Shown here: one piece after another, positions 16,511-25,702 of the stretch
Numbering within the stretch: position 1 is the first letter of the stretch
Layout: every line of letters begins with the position of its first letter
From: Pseudomonas sp.
GTDB lineage: Bacteria; Pseudomonadota; Gammaproteobacteria; Pseudomonadales; Pseudomonadaceae
Assembly (NCBI GenBank): GCA_030656145.1
Contig: JAUSOF010000022.1
Location: 1-32,860, forward strand
DNA: 32,860 nucleotides
Direction: 5' to 3'
Translations under genes and position numbers: made by a program
Notes under the pieces: model-generated
Told to the model about the DNA's origin: nothing
The model's input: only the letters and a program-made list of their open reading frames with translations
Database searches by the model: none

Positions 16511-16544
16511 AACCCAAAAAACCAAGCACGAGCCCTGCACACAA

Positions 16545-16584
16545 GAAAAATGCCGCTCACCCTTACGGGAAAGCGGCATTTTTT
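16545..16584. terminator. Intrinsic terminator
   Basis: AAAAATGCCGCT pairs with AGCGGCATTTTT across a 15-base loop, followed by Ts. It serves the 68-residue gene and could serve the convergent YajG-like gene. Confidence 0.85.
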
Positions 16585-16690
16585 CTGACTCGCAAGCGAA
16601 TCGGCTCACTATCTTGCATAGCGCCGCGGGCAACCAGGACCCAGCAAAACGGGTATTGGCTTAACAGCGCTGCAACCGAGCGTTTATCGA

Positions 16691-17275
16691 CTACTGGCTA
16701 AGCATTTGGCCGATGGTCGGATCCTTGAACGCACGGGTCAGCGCGTCACTCAGCACATCACTCACCAGCTTGGTGTTGGTCTCCTGGTTCGGCGCCATAC
16801 CAAAGCGCTGGTTCAATGAAGCGCCGTAGCGGCCACTGTAACGACGCGAGCTGTTCTGCATGTCGACACGGAAGGTCGCAGTGATATCCGACTCGGTGAC
16901 GTACAGGCCTTCTTTCGGCGACTGGTACTTCAACTCGGCCAGGGTCAGGGTCAGTTGCGGTGCATTGTAGGCATTCGGAGTCGGCGTAAAACCAAGCAGA
17001 CGCACCGCCGCTTCAGCCTGAGCCTGCAGTTTTGGCAGAATGTTTTGACCCGTCACCACGATCGCGCTGGTTTCAGGGTACAAGCCGCCACGCGTGCCCA
17101 GTACCGGCGACGGACGACCATCGGCAACCTTCACAACTACCGGTTGACCCTGGCCAACGGCGACCAGCGGGGCATTGATCTTGGGTTGCGGGCTGAGTTG
17201 TTGCGGGCTGTGGGCACAGCCGACCAGGGTCAGACTGACGACAGCAATCAGACCAAACAACAGGCGATGCAGCAT
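16691..17275 (-). CDS. YajG-family lipoprotein
   Basis: The 194-residue protein has a lipoprotein signal ending LTLVGC (Cys20), then VGQGQPVVVKVADGRPSPVLGTRGG and a C-terminal half with paired strands (LTLAELKYQ, VTATFRVD-like). Length and layout match E. coli YajG, an outer-membrane lipoprotein of unknown function. Two starts are possible, at 17281 and 17275; the second was chosen because GGAG lies 8 bases upstream. Confidence 0.87.
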   Translation of the reverse strand: MLHRLLFGLIAVVSLTLVGCAHSPQQLSPQPKINAPLVAVGQGQPVVVKVADGRPSPVLGTRGGLYPETSAIVVTGQNILPKLQAQAEAAVRLLGFTPTPNAYNAPQLTLTLAELKYQSPKEGLYVTESDITATFRVDMQNSSRRYSGRYGASLNQRFGMAPNQETNTKLVSDVLSDALTRAFKDPTIGQMLSQ

Positions 17276-17448
17276 GCTCATCTCTCCATGGGTGTGGGGG
17301 CGTAAAATCGCCCTGCAGTATAACCAGCCGCAGCATGAGCTAACAGCGCCGCTTTTGCAGCCCAAGAGACCACTAATAGCCCCCTGTCACTGCTTTGTCA
17401 TGCCGGGATGGCATAAGACTTTAGTCGCCAATCGTCCGAGTCCGTTCC

Positions 17449-17682
17449 ATGCCTTTCCTTCGTTCCTGGCTAGCCTCGCGCCGTCACATGCGCACATTTG
17501 CTCTACTCGATGAGCACGGCCTGTGTCGCGCTTTTCGCCAGTCAGCCCAGGCACCACAGGGCCTGGACTGGGTCGAGGTCAATCAGCAGCAGCTCGGCTG
17601 GCTGCATAAACCACTCCCAGCCAGTGCCCGCATAGCCACAACCGTGGAATATTCGAGCGTCGCCACAGCATTGGCAGCCTGA
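17449..17682 (+). CDS. Small protein of unknown function, 77 aa
   Basis: The frame reads MPFLRSWLASRRHMRTFALL, then ends in SSVATALAA. The segment LLDEHGLCRAFRQ followed by WVEVNQQQLGWLHKPLPASAR looks like a compact folded domain and has the feel of a conserved Pseudomonas protein, but no family was recognised. No clear ribosome binding site is seen for either ATG (17449 or 17488). Confidence 0.55.
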   Translation: MPFLRSWLASRRHMRTFALLDEHGLCRAFRQSAQAPQGLDWVEVNQQQLGWLHKPLPASARIATTVEYSSVATALAA

Positions 17683-18146
17683 GCGGCGGCGGAAGAAAAG
17701 TCACTTGAGGCGATCAATTTATCTGCATTCGTCTTATAATCTCGCCCCGATTATAAGGACGTCTCCTGATCGGGCCTCGCCGTACCGCTGATGCACTAGC
17801 CATCGGTCACGCCCCAGAGAGTCGCCCACTTCGTGCAGCCCCTCAGGCTCGCCGTTTACCCATAACGCAGAATGCGTTGCTGCGATGCAACGGCACTTTT
17901 GCGCGGGCAAAAAGGCAGGCCAGGGCGAACGAGCTTTTGAGGTTCACGGCTCCAAAAGAGCGTGAAAAAAACGGTTCCAACAACTTCACAAGAGTGTGGC
18001 GAAAATGAACGATCTTGCGGCTGGCAAATGCTCCGCTATCCCCTCCGGGCTTACCCCAGGACATCTCGGCGACCGCTGATAGGCGTTGTTTCACGCTTAG
18101 GCCTTTGGCCATCAACTGGGTGCTGCATTTTTAGGAGAACGTGGTA
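17683..18146. other. 464-bp region upstream of mqo, probably a long structured leader
   Basis: No gene is supported. A perfect dyad holding TATAAT sits at 17733-17757. Several hairpins follow, for example AACGCA-gaa-TGCGTT (17864-17878), TTTTGC-gcgg-GCAAAA (17897-17912) and a longer pairing of CTTTTG with CAAAAG near 17934-17956. If transcription starts near the dyad, the mqo leader would be about 390 bases. It could also hold a small RNA. Confidence 0.45.
17733..17757. promoter_or_regulatory. Perfect dyad with TATAAT upstream of mqo
   Basis: CTTATAATC and GATTATAAG flank a 7-base C-rich centre. Each arm contains a perfect -10 hexamer, one per strand. No convincing -35 was found for either. 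It may be an operator placed over the promoter. Confidence 0.45.
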
Positions 18147-19661
18147 ATGGCGCAGAACGATTACGAAACGGTAGATGTGGTGCTGGTTGGCGCTGGCATC
18201 ATGAGTGCGACCTTGGGCGTGCTACTGAAAGAGCTTGATCCAACGCTCAAACTGGAAGTCATCGAACTGATGGAATCCGGGGCGATCGAAAGCTCCAACC
18301 CCTGGAATAATGCAGGTACCGGCCATGCCGGGCTGTGCGAACTGAATTACACACCGCCAGCGGCGGATGGATCTATCGACATTAAAAAGTCGGTAACCAT
18401 CAACACCCAGTTCGAAGAATCGAAGCAGTTCTGGGCTTATCTAGTCGAGCAAGGGATCGAGAACGGTAGCTTTGGCTCGCCCAAGTCCTTTATCACCCCA
18501 GTGCCACACCTGAGTTTCGTGCGCGGACAGGAAGGCATCGACTTCCTCAAGACTCGTTTTCAAGCGCTCACCAAGCACCACGCTTTCAGCGACATGGAAT
18601 ACACCGAAGACCGCGCCACCATGGCCAAGTGGATGCCACTGATGTTGCCTGGCCGCGATCCACAAGAAGCAATTGCTGCAACCCGAGTCATGGCGGGTAC
18701 TGACGTCAACTTCGGCACACTGACCAAGCACCTGCTCCACAAGCTGAGCACACAGCCCGACGCCCAGGTCAAATGCAAGCAGAAGGTCAACGGCCTAGAG
18801 CGCAACGGGCAAGGCTGGCGCGTCAGCATCAAGGATCTGCAGAACGGTGGTCAGCGCACGATCCAGGCCAAGTTCGTGTTCCTGGGCGCCGGTGGCGCCG
18901 CCCTGCCATTGTTGCAAATGTCCGGCATACCGGAAGGCAAAGGTTTTGGTGGTTTCCCGGTGAGCGGTCAGTGGCTGCGCTGCGACAACCCGGAGGTGGT
19001 CAAACAGCACGAGGCCAAGGTCTACAGCCAGGCTGAAGTGGGTTCGCCACCGATGTCGGTGCCGCACCTCGATACGCGCGTGGTCGACGGCAAGAAGTCC
19101 TTGCTGTTCGGACCGTATGCAGGCTTCTCGACCAAATTCCTGCGCCACGGCTCTTTGCTCGACCTGCCGCTGTCGATCCGCCCCAACAACATCGGTCCGA
19201 TGCTGGCGGTCGCGCGTGACAACTTTGAACTGACGCGCTATCTGATCAAAGAAGTGATGCAGTCCGATGAAAAGCGCCTGAAGACCCTGCGTGGCTTCTA
19301 TCCCTTGGCGAAAACCGAGGACTGGCGCCTCGAAGTAGCGGGACAACGCGTGCAGATCATCAAGAAAGATGCCAAGCATGGCGGCATCCTGCAGTTCGGC
19401 ACCGAACTGGTTGCAGCACAGGATGGCTCTATTGCCGCCCTGCTTGGTGCATCACCGGGCGCGTCGGTAACCGTGTCGATCATGCTCGATCTGATCAAGC
19501 GCTGCTTCCCCCAGCAGGTTAAATCCGAGCAGTGGCGCAGCAAGCTGAACGAGATCTTCCCCGCCATGGCCGAAGTACTCGCCAGCGATGCCGAACGCTA
19601 CCGTGAGGTCCAGGCGCGCTCCGATGAACTGTTGCAACTCAACGAGCCGGCCATGGCTTGA
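18147..19661 (+). CDS. mqo: Malate:quinone oxidoreductase
   Basis: The 504-residue flavoprotein oxidises malate to oxaloacetate and passes electrons to quinone at the inner membrane, without NAD. The N-terminal FAD-binding fold is [19 protein letters not shown], followed by the family blocks [22 protein letters not shown] and, near the end, [16 protein letters not shown]. Length matches the family. The ATG at 18147 was chosen with AGGAG 9 bases upstream; an in-frame GTG at 18141 lies too close to the binding site. It follows a long leader and ends at a strong terminator, so it is monocistronic. Pseudomonas often has two mqo genes; which one this is cannot be settled here. Confidence 0.97.
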   Translation: MAQNDYETVDVVLVGAGIMSATLGVLLKELDPTLKLEVIELMESGAIESSNPWNNAGTGHAGLCELNYTPPAADGSIDIKKSVTINTQFEESKQFWAYLVEQGIENGSFGSPKSFITPVPHLSFVRGQEGIDFLKTRFQALTKHHAFSDMEYTEDRATMAKWMPLMLPGRDPQEAIAATRVMAGTDVNFGTLTKHLLHKLSTQPDAQVKCKQKVNGLERNGQGWRVSIKDLQNGGQRTIQAKFVFLGAGGAALPLLQMSGIPEGKGFGGFPVSGQWLRCDNPEVVKQHEAKVYSQAEVGSPPMSVPHLDTRVVDGKKSLLFGPYAGFSTKFLRHGSLLDLPLSIRPNNIGPMLAVARDNFELTRYLIKEVMQSDEKRLKTLRGFYPLAKTEDWRLEVAGQRVQIIKKDAKHGGILQFGTELVAAQDGSIAALLGASPGASVTVSIMLDLIKRCFPQQVKSEQWRSKLNEIFPAMAEVLASDAERYREVQARSDELLQLNEPAMA

Positions 19662-19687
19662 ATCGACTGCAGTACTAAGCGCTTGTG

Positions 19688-19713
19688 AAAAACCGCCTTG
19701 CGAGGCGGTTTTT
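19688..19713 (+). terminator. Intrinsic terminator of mqo
   Basis: AAAAACCGCCT pairs with AGGCGGTTTTT across a 4-base loop (TGCG), ending in Ts, 26 bases after the mqo stop. Confidence 0.9.
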
Positions 19714-19806
19714 TATGGGCGCTGTTTCAGTCAATCCACGCACGACTCCGTTGCTGCTGGTCACCCACATCACTGCGCAGGATTCGCCGCGACCCGCTCG
19801 AGCCGC

Positions 19807-20163
19807 CTAGGCGGAGGCACCCAAGGGGTAGAAGCTGAAGTATTGACGCAGCGAGTCGACCATCTCGACGAACTCGGCTGACGGCGCTACCAGGGCAAAA
19901 CCTGAGTCGAAGCTGCCTGGAGTGACATCCTCGCGACACCACTGACAGGTGGCTGAGAAATCGACGAAGCGCGGTGCAGGTAACCCTGGAATCTTCACCC
20001 GCATGTCAAAGCGCGCCCCAACCAGCAAGGGTAACTGACTGATCAACATCAGGCCGTCCAACGACACATTACCGATATAACCCATTGGTTTATCGGTAAT
20101 ACGGTTGAACACCTTCAGGTAACCAGACAACTGCTGGCGTTCTATTCGGCGCTGGATCGGCAT
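19807..20163 (-). CDS. PilZ domain protein
   Basis: The 118-residue protein is a single PilZ domain. The c-di-GMP-binding motifs are visible: RxxxR as R5-RIE-R9 and (D/N)xSxxG as N32-VSLDG-37. It should bind c-di-GMP and act as a cytoplasmic effector; the partner is unknown. No strong ribosome binding site precedes the ATG at 20163. A SadC-like cyclase lies about 6 kb away, but a functional link is only a possibility. Confidence 0.9.
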   Translation of the reverse strand: MPIQRRIERQQLSGYLKVFNRITDKPMGYIGNVSLDGLMLISQLPLLVGARFDMRVKIPGLPAPRFVDFSATCQWCREDVTPGSFDSGFALVAPSAEFVEMVDSLRQYFSFYPLGASA

Positions 20164-20223
20164 AATGGCAAATCGCTATAAATGGACTTTCAGTATGGTC
20201 GTACTATTGCGCTTCAACCAGTT

Positions 20224-20646
20224 TCAGGTGCAGCGCTCGGACACTCGGTCACGGAGCTGACGACGAGCGGCATCAAGCTGTTCATCGCTGTAATAGGTGC
20301 GCTCGCCATTCGCCTCGGCGTGGAAATAGCGCCGCCCTTCTGCAATCTGCGCCAACCTGTTGCGCAGCTCGCCGCATTCCTGCGTGCGCCGCGCTTGACG
20401 CTCGGCTGAGGCCACCGAAGCTTGCGCCTGCTCGGCCCGCCGGGCCTCGTAGAAACGCACGCTACGCTCCTCGCGTTCGCGAGTCGCCTGGTCACGCTCA
20501 ATCACCTGCGGCCTGACCTCAACTCGCTCAGCTCCGGGCGCAAGAGGCTGCTGAGTGAAATGCACCTGCCCATTGGCATCTACCCAGCGATATATCTCTG
20601 CCGCTGCCAGTCCAGGCAGTAACAAGAGACAGAGCAACAGACGCAT
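20224..20646 (-). CDS. DUF4124 domain periplasmic protein
   Basis: The 140-residue protein has a signal peptide (MRLLLCLLLLPGLAAA), then IYRWVDANGQVHFTQQP, the defining DUF4124 motif. The rest is a long charged helix rich in Glu, Arg and Ala, probably a coiled coil. The function is unknown; it is probably periplasmic. GGGAGG lies 8 bases before the ATG. Confidence 0.88.
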   Translation of the reverse strand: MRLLLCLLLLPGLAAAEIYRWVDANGQVHFTQQPLAPGAERVEVRPQVIERDQATREREERSVRFYEARRAEQAQASVASAERQARRTQECGELRNRLAQIAEGRRYFHAEANGERTYYSDEQLDAARRQLRDRVSERCT

Positions 20647-20718
20647 GAACTTATCCTCCCTGAACGATGCATTAGCTTACCCCTGTAACACCACCTGACG
20701 AAACCCTGCGATCAATGG

Positions 20719-21093
20719 TCAGAGTGCCGTGGATACGGCCTTGACCGCACCCGCTGGATGGTGATGCCCTAACTGCTGTAGCGTCTCAAGGCGCGCACGG
20801 GCGCGAAACGCATATTCGCTGGCGGGATAACGGCTGATGATGAATTCGTAGGTCTGCGCCGCATCCACGAACAATGCTTGTCGCTCCAGGCACTGACCAC
20901 GCAGCAGGGAGATTTCCGGCTGCAAGTAGGCGCGCGAACGGCTTTTACGCTCAGCCAGGGATAATTCCAGCATGACCTGCTGACAATTGCCCCGTTCATA
21001 GTTGCGATAGGCATTATTCAAATGGTGATCGAGCGACCAGCGGGTACAACCGGCAGCACTAAGGGCCAGGATCAGAATAAACAGGGTTCGCAT
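20719..21093 (-). CDS. TPR-like lipoprotein
   Basis: The 124-residue protein has a lipoprotein signal ending in SAAGC (Cys16), then helical repeats like TPRs: NNAYRNYERGNCQQVMLELSLAE and QTYEFIISRYPASEYAFRAR. The start at 21093 has GGAG about 6 bases upstream. It is probably an envelope scaffold protein of unknown partner. It precedes the DUF4124 gene by 72 bases on the same strand, so they may be co-transcribed. Confidence 0.78.
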   Translation of the reverse strand: MRTLFILILALSAAGCTRWSLDHHLNNAYRNYERGNCQQVMLELSLAERKSRSRAYLQPEISLLRGQCLERQALFVDAAQTYEFIISRYPASEYAFRARARLETLQQLGHHHPAGAVKAVSTAL

Positions 21094-21264
21094 CGGTCTC
21101 TCCTCCAAGTACACAGTGTATCGACTGGCGCACGAAAAACTGCAGGGCGCTAGCGAGTCACGACCCAACTGCCTCCCATAGCGTCCGCTAAGCTGATGCA
21201 GGTCAACGCCGGCTGCGCCGCCATACGGTGCAATGGACAACTACCCCAAAACGAGGCCCAGACC

Positions 21265-22173
21265 ATGAATCTGCAACAGCTACTGGTTGTCATCGATCCC
21301 CAGCAAACACGCCAACCAGCACTCGAGCGGGCCGTATGGCTGGCGCGCAAGACCCGCGCGCAATTGCACCTGCTGCTGGTCGAATATAACGCCACCCTGG
21401 AAGCTGGCCACCTGTTCGATACCGCCTTGCAAAGTCGCGGACGTGCGGCCCTGCTCGACCGTGGCACGGCGTGGCTGCAAGAGCTGGCGACGCCACTGCG
21501 GGCAGAGGGACTGGAGGTGCACCTAGATGTGCGCTGGGGCAGGCCGCTGCACACGCTGGTGCTGGAGAAAGTGGCAGAGCAGGCGCCAGACCTGGTGCTC
21601 AAGTCCACCAGCCATGACAGCCTGCTGCGTCGACTGCTGCTGACCAACAGTTGCTGGCAGTTGATCCGCCATTGCCCAGCACCGCTATGGCTGGTGCATC
21701 ATGCCGAGTGGCAGGGCCAGAGCTTGTGTGCGGCGCTTGATCCGGTACACAGCGCCGACAAACCGGCAGCCCTTGATCATCAGCTGATTCGCGCCGCCAG
21801 CGAGCTCAGTCGTCAACTGGGCATGCAGGCACACTACCTGCACAGTTATTCGCCCTTGCCGCGCACCCTGATGTTCGATGCCGAACTGGTCGCCAATTAC
21901 GATAATTATGTCGCCCGCTGCGCCACCCAGCACCGTGAAGCCTTCGAGCAGTTGATCGGCCAGTACTCCATCGCCACGCCCGACACCCACTTGATCGAGG
22001 GTTTTGCCGAAGAAGTGCTGCCACGCTTTGTTCGCGAGCAACATGTTGATCTGCTGCTGATGGGCGCCATCGCCCGTGGCCACTTGGATACAGCCCTGAT
22101 TGGGCATACCGCTGAACGTATTCTGGAGAGCGTGGACTGCGATTTACTGGTGCTCAAACCTGAGCAGCGGTGA
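21265..22173 (+). CDS. Universal stress protein, tandem UspE-like
   Basis: The 302-residue protein carries two Usp domains in tandem, about 1-145 and 150-302. Domain one begins MNLQQLLVVIDPQQTRQPAL. The second ends with LLMGAIARGHLDTALIGHTA, a form of the Gly-rich G-2x-G ATP-binding loop. Tandem length matches UspE. Such proteins help survival under stress and stationary phase. The start at 21265 has GAGG 8 bases upstream. It precedes pykA, as I recall for PA4328-PA4329. Confidence 0.9.
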   Translation: MNLQQLLVVIDPQQTRQPALERAVWLARKTRAQLHLLLVEYNATLEAGHLFDTALQSRGRAALLDRGTAWLQELATPLRAEGLEVHLDVRWGRPLHTLVLEKVAEQAPDLVLKSTSHDSLLRRLLLTNSCWQLIRHCPAPLWLVHHAEWQGQSLCAALDPVHSADKPAALDHQLIRAASELSRQLGMQAHYLHSYSPLPRTLMFDAELVANYDNYVARCATQHREAFEQLIGQYSIATPDTHLIEGFAEEVLPRFVREQHVDLLLMGAIARGHLDTALIGHTAERILESVDCDLLVLKPEQR

Positions 22174-22413
22174 AACAACGCACGCCCACTGTGAGCGTCG
22201 CGGCGGTTGCTCTAAACGAAAATCAGGGTCGCTCAACCCGCTTTGCCCTCCTGCTTTTCACATGCTGCCGATTGCCGCGAACGCCTCAAGACAGCCTCGA
22301 AACGGCGCTCGATATTTTCACAACCACCGGGTAAAAAGGTAGTGCAGAGCAAGAATGACTACAGGGTTGTGGCGTAGTAGCCTCGCGCTCAATCGCAACT
22401 CAGGAGTTTGTGC

Positions 22414-23865
22414 ATGACCGTTCGCCGCACCAAAATCGTCGCCACCCTTGGCCCATCGAGCAATTCGCCCGAAGTCCTCGAACAACTGATCATCGCCGGC
22501 CTGGATGTGGCTCGCCTGAACTTCTCCCACGGCTCGCCGGATGAGCACAAAGCCCGGGCCAAACTGGTGCGCGAACTGGCCGCCAAGCATGGCCGGCATG
22601 TCGCCCTGCTCGGCGACCTGCAAGGACCGAAGATCCGCATTGCCAAGTTCGCCTGCAAGCGCATCGAACTCAAGGTCGGCGACACCTTCACCTTTTCAAC
22701 CAGCCATCCGCTGACCGAAGGCACCCAGGAAATCGTCGGCATCGACTACCCGGACCTGGTCAAGGACTGCGGCGTTGGCGATGAGTTGCTGCTCGACGAC
22801 GGTCGTGTGGTGATGCGCGTGGACACGGCAAGCGCCGACGCCCTGCACTGCTCGGTACTGATCGGCGGCCCACTGTCCGACCACAAAGGCATCAACCGTC
22901 GCGGTGGCGGCTTGACCGCACCAGCATTGACCGAAAAAGACAAAGCCGACATCATCCTCGCCGCCGAGATGGACCTGGATTACCTGGCCGTGTCCTTTCC
23001 GCGCGACGCCTCAGACATGGAATACGCGCGCAAGCTGCGCGACGAGTCAGGCGGCACCGCTTGGCTGGTGGCCAAGATCGAACGCGCTGAAGCCGTGGCC
23101 GACGACGAAACCCTCGATGGCCTGATCCGCGCCAGTGATGCTGTCATGGTCGCCCGCGGCGACCTCGGCGTAGAAATTGGCGACGCAGAGCTGTGCGGTA
23201 TTCAGAAGAAAATCATTCTGCATGCGCGCCGCCACAACAAGGCAGTGATCACCGCGACCCAGATGATGGAGTCGATGATCCAGAACCCGATGCCGACCCG
23301 CGCCGAAGTCTCCGACGTAGCCAACGCCGTGCTCGACTACACGGACGCGGTGATGCTCTCGGCGGAAAGCGCCGCCGGCGCCTATCCGCTGGAAGCAGTG
23401 CAAGCCATGGCGCGGATCTGCATCGGTGCGGAAAAACACCCGACCAGCAAAGCCTCCAGCCACCGCATGGGCACCACCTTCGAGCGTTGCGATGAAAGCA
23501 TCGCCCTGGCTGCCATGTACACGGCCAACCACTTCCCGGGCGTCAAAGCGATCATCGCCCTGACTGAAAGCGGCTACACCCCGCTGATCATGTCGCGGAT
23601 TCGCTCCTCGGTACCGATCTATGCCTTCTCCCCGCACCGCGCCACCCAGGCCCGCGCGGCCATGTTCCGCGGTGTCTACACCATACCGTTCGACCCGGCG
23701 GCCCTGCCCCCGGAACAAGTCAGCCAGGCGGCCGTGGACGAGCTACTCAAGCGTGGTCTGGTCGAACGCGGTGACTGGGTGATCCTGACCAAAGGCGACA
23801 GCTACCACACCATCGGCGGCACCAATGGCATGAAGATCCTGCATGTCGGCGATCCGCTGGTGTAA
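22414..23865 (+). CDS. pykA: Pyruvate kinase
   Basis: The 483-residue enzyme turns phosphoenolpyruvate and ADP into pyruvate and ATP. The N-terminus RRTKIVATLGPSSNSPE, the substrate segment LNFSHGS, the metal/active-site block AKIERAEAV and the ARGDLGVEIG segment are all present. The signature ITATQMMESMIQNPMPTRAE follows. The ATG at 22414 has GGAG 7 bases upstream; an in-frame TTG at 22408 is not needed. Length and neighbours (Usp before; crotonase, ferredoxin reductase and GGDEF after) fit the Pseudomonas pykA locus. A terminator follows. Confidence 0.97.
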   Translation: MTVRRTKIVATLGPSSNSPEVLEQLIIAGLDVARLNFSHGSPDEHKARAKLVRELAAKHGRHVALLGDLQGPKIRIAKFACKRIELKVGDTFTFSTSHPLTEGTQEIVGIDYPDLVKDCGVGDELLLDDGRVVMRVDTASADALHCSVLIGGPLSDHKGINRRGGGLTAPALTEKDKADIILAAEMDLDYLAVSFPRDASDMEYARKLRDESGGTAWLVAKIERAEAVADDETLDGLIRASDAVMVARGDLGVEIGDAELCGIQKKIILHARRHNKAVITATQMMESMIQNPMPTRAEVSDVANAVLDYTDAVMLSAESAAGAYPLEAVQAMARICIGAEKHPTSKASSHRMGTTFERCDESIALAAMYTANHFPGVKAIIALTESGYTPLIMSRIRSSVPIYAFSPHRATQARAAMFRGVYTIPFDPAALPPEQVSQAAVDELLKRGLVERGDWVILTKGDSYHTIGGTNGMKILHVGDPLV

Positions 23866-23884
23866 TGCCTGCGTCGTAACGCAT

Positions 23885-23909
23885 AAAGGCCGCTCGATGA
23901 GCGGCCTTT
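23885..23909. terminator. Bidirectional terminator after pykA
   Basis: AAAGGCCGCTC pairs with GAGCGGCCTTT across a 3-base loop, followed by T, between the convergent pykA and crotonase genes. Confidence 0.88.
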
Positions 23910-23954
23910 TCGTTTGCGTAACGCCAGGTGCGCCATGCGTACCGAAACAGCCGC

Positions 23955-24728
23955 TTACCCGAACCGGGAGAAATCCGCCGGGCGCCGCTGCATAAAGGCC
24001 GTCAACGCTTCAATGGCCTCCGGCGAGCGCAGGCGCTCACCGAACAGCGCGCCCTCCTCCTCGATCACCCGGCGCAACTCTTCACGACCCGGCGCACGCA
24101 TCAGGCGCTTGCTGTCGGCTACCGCCGAGGGCGCCAGTTGCTGGAAACGCTGAGCCATCTCGCGAGCCTTGGCCAAGGTCGCCGGACCGTCCTGCAGCGC
24201 CTCATTGGCAATTCCCCAGGCCGCCGCCTGCTCACCCGTGAAGCCTTGCCCCAACAGCAGCAACTCGGCTGCTCGCACATGGCCGAGCAAGCGCGGCAGA
24301 AGCAGGCTGGAGCCGTATTCGGGGCACAATCCCAGGTTGACGAAAGGCATCTTCAGACTCGCATCGCGGCTGACGTAGACCAGATCGCAATGCAACAACA
24401 GGGTGGTGCCGATGCCCACTGCCGGGCCGCTAACCGCCGCTACCACAGGCTTGCTGAACTCAAACAGGGCCAACATGAACTGGAACACTTCACTGCCCAG
24501 CCCGGACGGCGGCGCCTGGATGAAGTCAGCCACATCGTTGCCGCTGGTGAAGCACGTCTCGCCGCCGGTGATCAGTACGGCGCGGACACTGGCATCCTGA
24601 TCGGCCTGATCGAGCACCTCGGCCATGCCACTGTACATCGCCCGGGTCAGGGCATTTTTCTTCTGCAAACGATTCAGGCGCAGGGTCAACAGCCCCGCTT
24701 CGCGCTCGACCAACAGGTGTTCGCTCAT
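23955..24728 (-). CDS. Enoyl-CoA hydratase/isomerase (crotonase) family protein
   Basis: The 257-residue protein is a full-length crotonase. The oxyanion-hole regions are FTSGNDVADF (about 60-69) and SGPAVGIGTTLLL (about 100-112). Of the two catalytic Glu of hydratases, only one is clear: E137 in GLCPEYGSS. The other position, in the PFVNLG segment, is Phe129, as in isomerases and some other family members. It may therefore be a delta-isomerase rather than a hydratase; substrate unknown. It follows the ferredoxin reductase by 32 bases and is probably the last gene of the sadC-like operon. Confidence 0.9.
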   Translation of the reverse strand: MSEHLLVEREAGLLTLRLNRLQKKNALTRAMYSGMAEVLDQADQDASVRAVLITGGETCFTSGNDVADFIQAPPSGLGSEVFQFMLALFEFSKPVVAAVSGPAVGIGTTLLLHCDLVYVSRDASLKMPFVNLGLCPEYGSSLLLPRLLGHVRAAELLLLGQGFTGEQAAAWGIANEALQDGPATLAKAREMAQRFQQLAPSAVADSKRLMRAPGREELRRVIEEEGALFGERLRSPEAIEALTAFMQRRPADFSRFG

Positions 24729-24760
24729 TACACATTCTCCGGGGCACCCCGCAGATGTGG

Positions 24761-25702
24761 TTAGCGGGCGTACGGTAAAAACAGGTCGGCAAACATCTGG
24801 TTACGTGGCATGCCTGCCAGATACAGGCGCCGGGTAAAGCGTTCGACACTGTCGGGCTGGCCGCAGAGTAAGGCGAGGGTTTGCCGCGAAACAAGGCGCA
24901 GTTCGGCCAAAGCCGCTGGCAACTCGGCCGCGCTTAGCAGCTCGACCTGCAGCTGCGAATGCTCCGCAGCCAGCTGCGCCAGGGGTTCGGCCAGGTAATG
25001 CCCGGTTCGGTCATGGGCCAGGTGAATGACCCGGATGCTGCCCTGGTGATCCTGGCGCAATGCTTCGCGCAGCACCCCGTAGAGCGGCGCCAGCCCGGTG
25101 CCGGCCGCCAGCAGCCAGAGCGGGCGCATCTGCCAATCTGGATCGTAGTGCAAAGCGCCGCCGCGCAGCTCACCGAGACGCAGGGCATCGCCCGGTTTGA
25201 ACGTCCGCGCCGCATCACTGAACGCGCCGTGCTGGCGACAATCCAGGTGCAATTCCAGCCATGGATCTTCGCCGGGCAGGCTGGCCAGCGAATAAGGCCG
25301 GGCGATCCCCGTGTCGGTCCAGAGCACCAGATGCTGACCGGCACGGTAGCGCAGCGGTTGCTGAGGAATCAGGCGCAGGCGCAGCACATCCGGGCCGAGC
25401 CAGTCGCAGGCAGCGATCTGCGCGGGGCGGCCATCGCGCAGCGGATCGAACACCTCGACCTGCAGATCGTCGACGATCCGGCACTGGCAGGCCAGCCGCC
25501 AGCCCTGCTCGCGACGCTGCTGATCGAGCGCCTCAGGCTTGGCGTCCAGCGGTTCTCCGCGCAGGCAACGCACCAGACAGGCATGGCAACTCCCCGAACG
25601 ACAGCTATAAGGTACGGCAACCCCGCCCTGCAGCAGGGCATCAAGCAGGTTGCTGGCAGGGGCAACTGTCAGCCGCTGCTCACCCACTTTCAATTCAGGC
25701 AT
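24761..25702 (-). CDS. 2Fe-2S ferredoxin-FAD-NAD oxidoreductase
   Basis: The 313-residue protein joins three modules: a plant-type 2Fe-2S domain with C34, C39, C42 and C72 as cluster ligands (SCRSGSCHAC, then LACQC), an FAD domain with RPYSLASLPG, and a C-terminal NAD-binding domain starting LWLLAAGTGLAPL. This is the layout of oxygenase reductases that pass electrons from NAD(P)H to a partner. No oxygenase is adjacent. The start at 25702 has GGAGG 6 bases upstream. Its ATG lies inside the end of the SadC-like gene (8-base overlap), so translation is coupled. I recall PA4331 as the counterpart. Confidence 0.9.
   Translation of the reverse strand: MPELKVGEQRLTVAPASNLLDALLQGGVAVPYSCRSGSCHACLVRCLRGEPLDAKPEALDQQRREQGWRLACQCRIVDDLQVEVFDPLRDGRPAQIAACDWLGPDVLRLRLIPQQPLRYRAGQHLVLWTDTGIARPYSLASLPGEDPWLELHLDCRQHGAFSDAARTFKPGDALRLGELRGGALHYDPDWQMRPLWLLAAGTGLAPLYGVLREALRQDHQGSIRVIHLAHDRTGHYLAEPLAQLAAEHSQLQVELLSAAELPAALAELRLVSRQTLALLCGQPDSVERFTRRLYLAGMPRNQMFADLFLPYAR

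Noticed and set aside
17843..18115. 90-codon minus-strand frame upstream of mqo
   Set aside because: No ribosome binding site, no recognisable domain, and it covers hairpins of the likely mqo leader.
22358..22378. ACTAC...GTAGT inverted repeat before pykA
   Set aside because: Arms of only 5 bases with an 11-base gap; expected by chance.
23928..24764. 278-codon plus-strand frame
   Set aside because: Antisense to the crotonase gene; a by-product of high GC. The minus-strand product has clear crotonase motifs.
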